Translations under genes and position numbers: made by a program
Part shown: positions 39,301-49,000 of the stretch, one piece after another
How the letters are laid out: each line of letters opens with the position of its first letter
Position numbering within the stretch: the stretch's first letter is position 1
NCBI RefSeq assembly: GCF_000204055.1
Contig: NW_006768789.1
Coordinates: forward strand, 1,090,246-1,144,272
Direction: 5' to 3'
DNA length: 54,027 nucleotides
Origin: Melampsora larici-populina 98AG31
Lineage: Eukaryota; Basidiomycota; Pucciniomycetes; Pucciniales; Melampsoraceae
Notes under the pieces: generated by a model
Told to the model about the DNA's origin: nothing
The model's database searches: none
The model's input: the letters and a program-made list of their open reading frames with translations, nothing else

Positions 39301-39557
39301 GAAGAATCATGAACTTCTAATTCTGAATTATCATCAATGATGATGTGGGTTTGAAAAGGCTGAGCTGGGGGGTTAAGATCTTGGGTTTGAGAATCGTAAA
39401 TCTCTGATTCAGAGGAGGAATCAATGAGAATGGGAGTGTTAGAGGACTTGGCTGAGAGTGTTGAATGTTGAGCTTCCAATTTGCGGAGGGCTGCAGCTTT
39501 TCTATGTTGTTTCCATCGCCTTTTTTGAGCACGAGATGCAGCACCCTTGATGGGCAT
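36356..39557 (-). CDS. DDE transposase with long Ser/Asp-rich N-terminal region
   Basis: Transposase of the surrounding element. Exons inferred: 39557 to about 38279, to 38155, 38074-36820, 36689-36554 and 36490-36356. The N-terminal about 420 residues are basic then Ser/Asp-rich (SDSSEDSGSSDNSDSSDKSD) and probably bind DNA. Next comes LKYQELIFSSRGFGSAHPS, a helical region (SLTTSYRWLHCLGF), and the catalytic core: first acid in FCFHDESTVHANERPKYAW, second in GVFVFDCSSAHES, third in FLPKFHCELNPIELYW. The tail KVRKLCPVSTIRKYFRKIDR is assembled by splicing. Near 38274-38320 the upstream frame ends at TAA just as the next begins. Either a 47 nt intron (GTTAGT...AAAG) or a frameshift joins them. 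The core has all three acids, so activity is possible if that join is an intron. Confidence 0.82.
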
Positions 39558-39773
39558 ATTGATTCAATGATGAGTGAGTTTGGTGGCGTTTGAATGGTTG
39601 ATCTGGCCAGGGCTTGTGAGCTTAACCTTGTGTTTCAAGGATCATTACCCGCATATGTTGACAATAAAGCTGGCTATAAAATTGGGATTCCAACAGCCAA
39701 CTTTTCGGACCGGGGCCGACCCCGGGGCCGGGGCGGATAAAGCTGTGGTTGAGACTAGCCTTGAACAACTGTA

Positions 39774-41245
39774 CAGTCATTCCAGATTAGCTTGGCCAAT
39801 TGAACTTTTTAAAAATTATTTTTACGGTAATACAGGTGAATTTATAAGCATATGCACATATGGAGTTTGTGTTAAACCCACCCCTGTTTGAAATTTGAAT
39901 GATCATACATACATATGTAGCTGTCCTCACCGCCATTCTCTCATCTTCACACCCATCGATCCAGCTCAATCGCATTTCCAATCACTGATTCTTTTGGATC
40001 TGGACACACACTGTGAGTATCCAAAACGTTTTCTTGGTTTTAAAATCAATCTCACAATCTTTCTTTTGGTTCTGTTTGAACCGTCTCAGCTTTGATCCGA
40101 ACCTTGATTCAACCCTCTCGTTGTCGATCGATCTCTTTTCCTTGACTTCTAGGCTTTGACTCTGCGACATATTCCTTGGATCTTGTCCTCTATTTGTTGA
40201 ATCCTTCCTTTAGGCTTCAGATCCAACTTTTCAGCTTTGAATCCAACCCTTGAGCCCTGTGTCTCTTGATCAAGTTTTTCCTCGCATTTGTACTTGTTTT
40301 CCTCATCTTTGAATCTCTGCATTGTGATTGAATCCCCTTTGTCAGCGTTTTTTTCCCTCAACTTTGTCAGTGACACTTTCCATTGCAATATAATCCTTGA
40401 AATATAACCTCTCCCAGTGGCTCTTTCATCACTTTGCAAATACACCAATACCATGGGACAAGAAAAGGAGATTGAGTGCAATGATGATGTTCACAGATGA
40501 GCAGAGTTTCAACAGCCCTGAAGCCGAGTCCTGTATGGAACCAACTTCAAAGAGTTCCGACACCAAGTCACCAACAATACATACTCCATACTGAAGTTTG
40601 AGAGCAAGCAAGGAATCAGATGCAATTGCGATAACGGGATTTTCATTTCACATTCTTTTGCTCAAGTTTACCAAACATCTTTTTAACGACTACGTACAAG
40701 ATATGAAATCAGAGCAGGCCGGAAGGGAAACATATTCAGTTCATCATAATCAGAAGGAGAGAAACAACGGTGCATGTTCAAATGTATTTGTGGATGTCTG
40801 TGAGGGTGTTGTGTACTCTTAAACAACCTGATTATTGACACAAAAAGGACTTACCCTTATCAATCAAAGCAAAGAGATCGATCGAAGACAAGATGGTAGA
40901 ATTGAGGTTCAGATTGAAGATGAGAGAAAAGCAAAAGAGAGACCGTGAGATTGGATTCAAAGCCAAGAGGACACATCCAAAACTTACAGTGTGTAGCCAG
41001 ATCCAAAAGGATGAGTGATTGGAGATGTGATTGAGCTGGATCGATGGGTGTGAAGATGAGAGAATGGCGGTGAGGACAGGTTTGATCGTTCGGTCAACAG
41101 TAGATCGAATGATGCGGACACGGTTGGTCAGGGTGGGTCAACCTCGCAATTGAATATAGGCATATTTATGCTTATAAAATCACCTGTATTACCATAAAAA
41201 TAATTTTCAAAAAGTTCAATCGGCCAAGCTAATCTGGAATGACTG
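39774..41245. mobile_element. Non-autonomous foldback element with long inverted arms
   Basis: Begins CAGTCATTCCAGATTAGCTT at 39774 and ends with its complement at 41245, flanked by TA on both sides (39772-39773; 41246-41247). The first about 85 bp of the arms differ at only a handful of positions. Similarity continues inward with gaps: CTCACCGCCATTCTCTCATC near 39925 against its complement near 41075, and ATCGATCTCTTTT/AAAGAGATCGAT near 40126 and 40869. The arms reach about 370 bp, leaving about 720 bp of spacer that is rich in TTTGAATCCAAC-like words and has no gene. It directly abuts the previous element, sharing one TA. It needs a transposase supplied elsewhere. Confidence 0.78.
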
Positions 41246-41261
41246 TAGAATCGAACATCAT

Positions 41262-41811
41262 NNNNNNNNNNNNNNNNNNNNNNNNNNNNNNNNNNNNNNN
41301 NNNNNNNNNNNNNNNNNNNNNNNNNNNNNNNNNNNNNNNNNNNNNNNNNNNNNNNNNNNNNNNNNNNNNNNNNNNNNNNNNNNNNNNNNNNNNNNNNNNN
41401 NNNNNNNNNNNNNNNNNNNNNNNNNNNNNNNNNNNNNNNNNNNNNNNNNNNNNNNNNNNNNNNNNNNNNNNNNNNNNNNNNNNNNNNNNNNNNNNNNNNN
41501 NNNNNNNNNNNNNNNNNNNNNNNNNNNNNNNNNNNNNNNNNNNNNNNNNNNNNNNNNNNNNNNNNNNNNNNNNNNNNNNNNNNNNNNNNNNNNNNNNNNN
41601 NNNNNNNNNNNNNNNNNNNNNNNNNNNNNNNNNNNNNNNNNNNNNNNNNNNNNNNNNNNNNNNNNNNNNNNNNNNNNNNNNNNNNNNNNNNNNNNNNNNN
41701 NNNNNNNNNNNNNNNNNNNNNNNNNNNNNNNNNNNNNNNNNNNNNNNNNNNNNNNNNNNNNNNNNNNNNNNNNNNNNNNNNNNNNNNNNNNNNNNNNNNN
41801 NNNNNNNNNNN
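41262..41811. other. Assembly gap of 550 N
   Basis: 550 unknown bases. By position the gap should hide most of the 5' LTR of the Copia element that follows. Confidence 0.99.
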
Positions 41812-44800
41812 TTTAGTTGCTATGCTTGTATGAAAGAAATGAACAATCATCGGTTTTGATTCTTATTCGTTTATAAGCCATTATTGACTCTTATAAACTG
41901 GTGCATTACTTACAGGTTATGAGCCTATTACCCGAGTAATCACTGTTATTACGTCACTGGCTTTCAACAGATCAAAGCGTTTCGTCTCTTTTTTTGATTC
42001 AATTTCAATATGTCTACTACTCCTCCTATTGACGAATCCTCATCCTCCGAACGCGACCCTTTCCAGCCATCGTCATCTTCTTCAGCTGTCTCTGATTCAA
42101 CACTGTCGGATCTTTCTTCATCATCAACTACTATTCCAGCTAATTATCGCGCCTCCGACGATACTACCGACGTTTTTCCTGTTTCGTCAATTGTGCCTCT
42201 TACCTCTTCTCGAACGATGTCTACCACTATAGCTACTGCCGATAACCAGGTCAAGATCCCTGAGCTTAGTAATGGCAACTTTGCCCATTGGAACAAGCGC
42301 CTCCATTTTGCCTTGCAAACTCGGGGACTCCTCAAGTATCTTACCGAGGATACTCCTCCAGCTGATGCTGATGGTCAGGCGTTATATCGACATCAACAAG
42401 GTCGTGTAATGGAAATCATTGTGGGATCGGTTGATGCGTCCAACGATTCTTCAATCCAACTCACTGACACTCCCAAAATCGCTTTTGAAAAACTCACTAA
42501 AGCTCATGGTGGTAGTGGTGGAGTGCTCGCTGCGTCTACAATCTGAAAAATCGCCACTGCTCGATTGGAATCCGGTGAATCATTGTCCGATTTTATTCTT
42601 CGAGTTCGCATTCTTCACAACCAACTTGCGCAATATGTTTTGGATGATAAGGAGATCACTTTGTCATCTAAGCTTTTGGCTATCTTCTTGTGTAATGGTT
42701 TAGGAAAAGATTATGAGTTTATCACTGCTCCGTTCTTCGCCGACCTCTCCAAGCTCACCGTTCAATCAGTTATGGATCGACTCGTTTTGGAGACAGTTAA
42801 ACGATCTTCCTCTGGTCAAACCTCTTCGACGGCATCTGCTTTTAAATCTTCGTTGGCTCCTGTCAACTCTTCTGTCTCGAATGGCACTCGCCGTATAGGT
42901 TCGGGCCCTGATGATTTATGCAACGTACCTAATCACTGAGGTTTGCCTCACACCAACAGAAATTGCCACAAGCAAAACGGGACCAAGCCGCGTTGTGAGG
43001 GTAATGGTTCTTCCGGTGGTCGTGATGGTACTGGTTCATCTGGTGGTACTTTATCTCAGGCTGAAATGGCTCAACGCTATATGAAGATTGTGGCAGCTCG
43101 TCAAGATCAGAAGGTTGCTTCTACTCCTAATCCGAACTATGCTGTCACCACGTCGAATCAATTTAGTGCTCTTGATTTTATTGATGAATTCCCAGATGAA
43201 GGCTTTGCCGCACAGGCTTATATGGCGTCAGATGGTGCTTCTTATGATACTATTTTAGCTGATACTGCTGCAACCAGAAACATATGCTTTAATAAGGATA
43301 TGTTTATTAATCTTAAGCCTATTGCTCCTGTTAAAATTACTGGTATCTCGGGCGACCCTCAATTCGCTAATCATATGGGTTCAATTATTATTCCTGGTTT
43401 TTCTGAGGAGAATCACTTACCCATGGACATATTAGTTTTGGATGTTCTTTATGTACCGACTATGGTGGTTAATCTCTTATCATTGAGCCAATTGTGTGCC
43501 AACGAGGCGTCTTTCTCAGGGTCCGGCAATAGCATTACTGTTGTTGGTATGGCTGGTAATTGGTACTTTGTATGCGAGAAAACTGAAGATGAACGACTCT
43601 GGCAATGCAAGGTTCGCCTTACACCTTCAGTCTCTGTTTTTTCTGCTTCGGCTGAAGTTTGGCATTATCGTTTAGGTCACCTCCATTACAATGCAATAAA
43701 ACGCCTAGCATCTTCTGGATCTATCAAGCTTTCTCCTCGTGTATCATCTTCAGTTCCATCTGCTTGTATTACATGTCAAAAATCTAAGATCTGTCGTCTA
43801 CCCTTTCTGTCTCATTTTCCTGTCTCTTTGTCTGTGTTACATCGAATTCACTCAGATGTTATTGGCCCATTTCCTCCTTCTCTTGGTGGTGCGCGTTATC
43901 CAGTTTCTTTTATCGATGATTGTTCTCGTTTCTCTACAATTTTTTGTATTAAACTTAAGTCCGAGGTTTATAATTGCTTTGTGAAATTCAAGACTCAAGT
44001 AGAACTATTATTCGACAAGAAAATTAAGTTTTTGCATACGGATTGTGGAGGTGAATATCAAGCTTCTAATTTTTTATCCTATCTCAGTACGAATGGGATC
44101 GTTTTGGAGCAGGGACCAGCTGAGACCCCCGAGCACAACTCTGTTGCTGAACGATATAACAGAAGCTTGATCGAGCGTGTGAGATGTAATTTACATCACG
44201 CCTCTCTTCCGGTTAAACTATGGGCCCAAATTGCTTTGGCTACGGCATTTACCCTCAATCAATCGCCACACTCCTACCTAAATCACCAATCTCCTTTGAC
44301 TGTTTGGAACTCATCTATACCCGATAGCGGTCTACATGGACCTGATCCTTCTTTTTTGAGAGCGCTTGGTTGTTCAGCTATATATCTATCGCCACGGATC
44401 TCAGGAAAGTTAGGGCTCAAAGGTCGAGAAGGCGTGCTTCTGGGTTATGAAGGAGGGGCTAAGGCTTATAGGGTATGGGATTTGGAGTATAAGAAGATAG
44501 TAGTCACTCTCTCTGTTATCTTTAACGAGACTATCTTTCCTTTTTCATCCCAGTCATTGGCTCCTGAATCTCAACCTTTCGTCATCATTCAAGATCCTGG
44601 CTATGATCTTCCCGATGTTATTTCGGATTCTCCTTCTATACCATTGGTTTCTCCTCCGATTACACACAATTCTACAATTTATCGTTCTACTACCGGCTCG
44701 GGCCTTAGGCCTCTTCTATTATCTTCTGCTTCTCCTCGTTCACCCTCTTCACCAAGTCTTAGAGGACATAGTATTGTCACCTCATACATCGCCGTCAATC

Positions 44801-45460
44801 CATCCTTATCAACAAGTGTCATTGGACAAAAATCCTCCCGTGTCGCCTCCGCTTCCTCCTTGGGTTCATCCAAAAGCAGAGTGGATCGCCCTGTCAGAAC
44901 AACAAGTAAGCCTGAGCGTCTCGGTAACTTTATTGGCCATGTGGGAACCGAGATGAATGATGAACCTACCTATAAACAGGCGATGGAGGCTCCGGATGCT
45001 GAAGAATGGAAAAAGGCAATGAAAGCCGAGTTCGATTCTTTGGTTCAACACAATGTTGGCAAACTTGTTCCTAAACCTTTGGATGCTCGAGTGATCGGTG
45101 GCATGTGGGTACTGAAGAAGAAACGTGATGAAAATGGTGTCATTCTTAAATACAAAGCCAGATGGGTATGTTTCGGCAATCGACAGATCGCCGGAGTCGA
45201 TTTTCATGACACCTACTCTGTGGTAGGCAAAGCCGATACCTTTTGTTTGCTTGTAGCTATCGCCGCTTACCTCAAATGTTCTGTCATTCAATTCGATATC
45301 ATCACGGCATTTTTACATGGGATAATCAAGGAGCGAGTGTACATCCAGCAAGTCAAGGGTTTTGTTGAACCAGGTAGGGAGGGTATGGTGTGGGAGTTAG
45401 GCAAGTCTTTATATGGTACTCGTCAGGGTGCTAGAGATTTTAGCAATCATCTACGCTCTG
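41812..45460 (+). mobile_element. Copia-type LTR retrotransposon, truncated in RT
   Basis: Order: end of 5' LTR (41812-41915), primer site, leader, then a single gag-pol frame from ATG 42010 through gag, protease, integrase and the first half of reverse transcriptase. Homology stops near 45460 after ARDFSNHLRS. The YVDD core, RNase H and 3' LTR are absent from the rest of the window, so the right side has been lost or replaced by the neighbouring DIRS-like element. Confidence 0.85.
41916..41926 (+). promoter_or_regulatory. Primer-binding site for half initiator tRNA-Met
   Basis: GGTTATGAGCC directly follows ...TTACA (LTR end). It is complementary to the anticodon-loop region of initiator tRNA-Met (GGCTCATAACC). 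Drosophila copia and yeast Ty5 prime from this internal tRNA region rather than from the tRNA 3' end. Position about 85 bp upstream of gag fits. Confidence 0.7.
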
Positions 45461-45495
45461 TCCACTACTATATCCGCCAGGGACTATTTAAGTAG
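42010..45495 (+). pseudogene. Copia gag-pol polyprotein with two in-frame TGA stops
   Basis: One frame of 1161 codons with TGA at 42544-42546 and 42937-42939, ending at TAG 45493-45495. Gag: IPELSNGNFAHWNKRLHFAL, KAHGGSGGV, GESLSDFILRVRILHNQL. The second stop lies in the zinc knuckle remnant (HTNRNC). Protease: LADTAATRNICFNK, where the usual Gly after Asp-Thr is Ala. Integrase: HHCC zinc finger (WHYRLGHLHYNAIKRL; CITCQKSK), then DDE acids in HSDVIGPF, HTDCGGEY and EHNSVAERYNR. RT start: EEWKKAMKAEFDSL, GGMWVLKKKRDENG, YKARWVCFGNRQ, SVIQFDIITAFLHG and SLYGTRQGARDF. The last codons (VHYYIRQGLFK) are not Copia-like and belong to the junction. Not functional. Confidence 0.88.
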
Positions 45496-45501
45496 GGGGG
45501 A

Positions 45502-45866
45502 CTACGGTTTTAGACCAAGTTCTGAGCTTGGTGACTAACCGTAGATATTTACTAACAGGTAGTTACAGGAATGGAGAGTCTCACAAAGGCTCCAATGTAA
45601 CCACAACTGTAAAAAGTATAAGATCATACTTTTATGGGAAGTACTTTCTCATATCTCTTACTGAGGTGGTGTGGGGGGTATGCCCCGGCAGAGCGGACCC
45701 TAGCGGTAGACGTCTACCGCAAGGAATGATCCGCTCGACCGGGTTGAGAACAAAGGAGGCCCTATGGGGTCTTCTCTTCCCCGTAACTCACGGAGGTCCG
45801 AGCCGTGAGCCTAGAGAAGAGCCCAATTCTTGGTCCTCCGTGTGGTACCCCTGAACCAACACCATC
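45502..45866. other. Strongly folded segment downstream of tyrosine recombinase
   Basis: Perfect stems: CTACGGTT/AACCGTAG (45502-45509, 45537-45544) enclosing ACCAAG/CTTGGT; AAAAGTAT/ATACTTTT (45612-45633); TGGTGT/ACACCA (45667, 45859) and GGGGTA/TACCCC (45675, 45846) closing a multibranch; inside, GAGCGGA/TCCGCTC (45691, 45730) around the 18 bp palindrome at 45703-45720; then TCTTCTCT/AGAGAAGA (45770, 45813) around CTCACGG/CCGTGAG (45787, 45803). CACGGAGG (45789) can instead pair with CCTCCGTG (45835). So many exact, nested stems are unlikely by chance. Probably the DIRS-like 3' end or an RNA it carries. Strand unknown. Confidence 0.55.
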
Positions 45867-46083
45867 AAGAAGGTATACACTGTATGTAATTTTAAAGTTT
45901 GCGTGTACAATACAATAGGACAAGGTTTTGCCTAGAACTTAATGGAAGGTCATCTAGGAAACTCGGCGTCGATCTCAGACCCCTCTCGTTTGTCTAAACC
46001 CCAAGGAGGGAACAACTTCGTTAAGAATTGATGTTACTATCGACAGAACAATGATGTTGATGCACTCACACCAGACCACGGAC

Positions 46084-47259
46084 TCATTGACAAGTGTTAA
46101 CTCCTCCACCGCTCTCTGGTTTCACCCACTGTAACTCTTCTGACAACCTAATCGTTGCTTTCAGGTCTTTCGCCGGGAACTTCCTCAAGTAAATCATGTA
46201 CGAGTTGGATGACCAACACCCGCACCTCTTGACTTCATCTATACAAGCTCCTAGGTTCCAACGGAGCGAGGCGCCGCCTATTTGGAACAAATGCCCATGT
46301 AACAGCTGTTTTCTTTTTGAGCGTTTCTTGTTCCAGACCTTCCTAAACTCGTTGATGGCTTCCGCTTTCCCTAGGCGTACTTTCTTACTTCCGCGTACTA
46401 AGGAGAATATCTCATCCCTGGGTTTCCGCGGCCGAAATGCAAACCACGATTCCAACATCAAGACTGGATCCAAAAGTGAGTCCTGCCTGTGTAGAACGAT
46501 CCACTGCACCTCCCCTGGCTCGGCTGTCTTTGCGTTGTGTATCGCAATCTTAACGAATGATTTATCCTTCGCCCAAACTAGGTCGTTCCATTGCGGCATC
46601 CTTTTCCTCGGATCGTCCGTCAGTAGTTCCCCTAATCTAGCGGTGCCCCAAAATGCAGCAAGGGCCGCCGTCAACAGGGCCAGGCCTCGTTCTCCTTGGT
46701 CCGGTAACTCCTCCAGGAGAACCACCAGATCCGATAACAAGACTGGGGGCCTCGTACAATCGACATCTGCGAATCTTGCTTCTAGCAGCTTTGACGCTTT
46801 CAGGAGTGGCTTAATGGACTGATCGACTTTCGATGGGTAATCGACACCATGGTAGACGTGCCATGCCTTCACTCCAGCTACATAGGCCTTTAAGGTAGAT
46901 GACCTAACCGACTCGTCGTTCGCCGCCACTCTTTCCTCCTTGATGGACGCCCAGACCACGAACTGCCTCATGATAGACGGGGAGATCGGTAGCAAGAGAG
47001 AGCGATATAGACCTTTTGCAGTAGCAAAACGATGAAGCTTTATGATACCCGAGTTATAACCTTTAAGCGTACCGTCACTCCAGGCCCCGTTCAGGAAGTG
47101 TTGCTTCACCGCGTCGATCCCTGAGTCGTCGACCCCCAATGCATCCTTCCTGAAAGCGCCAAACAGTTTTAGGATCTTCTGCAACTTCGTTGGGTTGGAG
47201 ATATCAGCTGGCGTGGTCTTCGACGACTTTCTCATGGTGACCCTCTCCACGTAAGTCGC
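46084..47259 (-). CDS. DIRS-like tyrosine recombinase, catalytic Arg replaced
   Basis: About 390 codons ending at 46084-46086. Cuts and rejoins the circular cDNA during integration of DIRS elements. Seen: N-terminal SAM-like core-binding part (WSDGTLKGYNSGIIKLHRFA; SSTLKAYVAGVKAWH), then the catalytic domain with first Arg in FWGTARLGELL, His in LLHGHLFQIGGAS, and the nucleophile candidate Tyr in WSSNSYMIYLRKF. The usual H-x-x-R has Gln (CAA, 46282-46284) in place of the second Arg, a one-base change from CGA, so the enzyme is probably dead. The frame is the same as the upstream RNase H, separated only by TGA 47260-47262. The first ATG after that stop is at 47235. Read-through or an ancestral fusion is therefore possible. 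Confidence 0.85.
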   Translation of the reverse strand, partial: ATYVERVTMRKSSKTTPADISNPTKLQKILKLFGAFRKDALGVDDSGIDAVKQHFLNGAWSDGTLKGYNSGIIKLHRFATAKGLYRSLLLPISPSIMRQFVVWASIKEERVAANDESVRSSTLKAYVAGVKAWHVYHGVDYPSKVDQSIKPLLKASKLLEARFADVDCTRPPVLLSDLVVLLEELPDQGERGLALLTAALAAFWGTARLGELLTDDPRKRMPQWNDLVWAKDKSFVKIAIHNAKTAEPGEVQWIVLHRQDSLLDPVLMLESWFAFRPRKPRDEIFSLVRGSKKVRLGKAEAINEFRKVWNKKRSKRKQLLHGHLFQIGGASLRWNLGACIDEVKRCGCWSSNSYMIYLRKFPAKDLKATIRLSEELQWVKPESGGGVNTCQ

Positions 47260-48746
47260 TCAGATGGAATGTACGCCTTGAAGTGTTGGTTCTAACGAGA
47301 CTTGATACAACAACAGAGACAGGTCTCTCGGAATTTCCACTCGGACTTTGTGGGACCAGGCCAGATCTCCTCGAATTCCGCGAGACAGAGCATCCGCGGG
47401 ATTAGTTTCCGATGTAACTCGTTTCGCCTTCACGTTACACTCCAGTTTAGTAAGTAGTCGCTGGATTTCTTTCCACTCCTCATGCACTTGCACATCTTTT
47501 GACTTTTTCTTGGTCACCGTGGACTGTGATGTGGTGTTATCAGTCCACACCACAAACTTTTTGCCTATGACAGCAAATTTCAAAAAACATCCGAGTCAGA
47601 GCGGCCTTATTGCAGTCACATCTCTTTGACTCACCTCTTACGTCACGAAGTTTCTTTACCACCAACAAGCTCAGACGGATAGCGGCTGTTTCGGCCCAAG
47701 CGATGGATCTTTTGCCATCCGACAGATTCGCCGTTTGCCAGCCGTCGAAGAACTTAAAACATGCCCAATGATCCTTGACCAGCACACCTATCCCGAAAGA
47801 TGAAGAGGCGTCGCCTGCCCATTCGATCTCCAATGCCTTCGGTTCTGGGATGATGGGTCTAGAATTGAAATTACTCAAGCATTGATCCCACTCTTCTAGG
47901 TCTGCCCTTGCTCCGTCCGTTAAGTGTCTCAAGGCCGCCTTATTCTTCCAACCCTTCATCATCCGATATAATGACGGGTGCAACGATAATTGTCGGTAAG
48001 CTTTTTGCCAATCGAATATGGCCGCTTCCCATTCTCCGGGGAAGCGTTGGAAGAATCTTGCCACCCTGTTGAAGTCATCCCACTGGGTTCCATAATTCAG
48101 TTTGTTGACAAAGGAGTTGACGGAAGGTACTTCTGGATTGTTTTTAGGGAAGGATAGGTCATTTATCAGTCGAATGGACCCATCACCGTTAACCGCGCTT
48201 CCCATAGGATTGGAGCGGAAAAATCCTAGCTTCTCTCTCAGTTGTTCGTGAGTAAACGGTCCTGCGATTCTCCCAGCTCTGTGCTCTTTTGCTAAAGTCC
48301 TCTCAATCTGTAGTTGTACCGCCAGTGCCGACTTATGGTTCGGGGGGGTGTACCAAGGTAGGTTCCCTATCGAGTGTTGTGGTATCCCGCGACAGAAGCC
48401 ACATTGAAATCCGTTAAGAATATAGGGGATACTTCTGTCTAGGCCAGCTTCTAACATACACCTCCTCCATTCTTCGACGTTCATCTTGCTCGGGACCGGA
48501 GCTGGCCATACATCGTCGACTTCCACTGTGAAGAGTTTCCTCTCCCACAATGGCAATGGCTCATCCGGTACGCTTTCTTCGCTCGAGCTACTCGCGTATG
48601 GTTCTTCACCATCTGATGATTGGTCTGGCTCGTCCTCGTTTGGTTCTAATACTATGTCCATCTTGGCGTTTAGCACCCCGCTCTCAGGCCTCTCAGACCT
48701 CAACTCTCCTAGGTTACTACACGCTGCAGAAATTCTACGCAGGGAT
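47260..48746 (-). pseudogene. DIRS-like reverse transcriptase (core deleted) and RNase H
   Basis: Exons 48746-47635 and 47564-47260, joined by a 70 nt GT-AG intron that restores the RNase H frame (KKLRDVRG to KKFVVWTDN). An acidic linker opens it, followed by the RT thumb-proximal start (IPQHSIGNLPWYTPPNHKSA, NGDGSIRLINDLSFP, AAIFDWQKAYRQL). Then the text jumps to LYRMMKGWKNKAALRHL and the RNase H (EWAGDASSSFGIGVLV, RSIAWAETAAIRL, VVWTDNTTSQ, SETNPADALSRG). The block with the catalytic Asp-Asp motif, roughly 130 residues in relatives, is missing at about 47970-47990. So this copy cannot reverse transcribe by itself. Confidence 0.85.
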
Positions 48747-49000
48747 CTACAATAAACAGAGCACGCATTCACAATTCAGGAATTCACATTTCAAGGAGGT
48801 ATTTGCCGGACTATCTGACAACAATTGAGAAGGCCGTCAGGCTCTAATGCGTACCACAAGATGAATGAAAACAAATGAACAAGGAGGAAAATCAGAACAG
48901 ACAACCAACACCATTGGACACGAAACCAATGTAGCGGTAAAGGGCAAAACATTTGGTCAGTTGACCCGGACTCTCTTTGCTCTTCAACTGAACGCCCGAC

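Larger units (their letters stand above)
35944..39771 (-). mobile_element. Complete TA-flanked DDE transposon (mariner/IS630-like)
   Basis: 26 bp perfect terminal inverted repeats, CAGTTGTTCAAGGCTAGTCT... at 35944-35969 and its complement at 39746-39771, each flanked by TA (35942-35943; 39772-39773). A TA target duplication and a D-D-E transposase with an ELNPIE end are characteristic of the Tc1/mariner/IS630 superfamily. The element is 3828 bp and contains one multi-exon gene on the minus strand. The right end carries a GC-rich block (CCCCGGGGCCGGGGCGG, about 39719). TTTTCGGACC occurs once near each end (about 36139 and 39706). Confidence 0.8.

Noticed and set aside
39774..41245. Shared peptide-like reading (YSHSRLAWPIELF) on both arms of the foldback element
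   Set aside because: The arms are inverted copies of each other, so the same open frame appears twice automatically; no start, no length and no partner domain.
45660..45866. Group I/II intron, HDV-like ribozyme, tRNA or rRNA
   Set aside because: I could not place the conserved cores of any of these classes; only the stems are certain.
47564..47640. Frameshift in the DIRS-like RNase H
   Set aside because: A 70 nt GT-AG intron (GTGAGT to CATAG) joins the two frames exactly and rebuilds the RNase H sequence.
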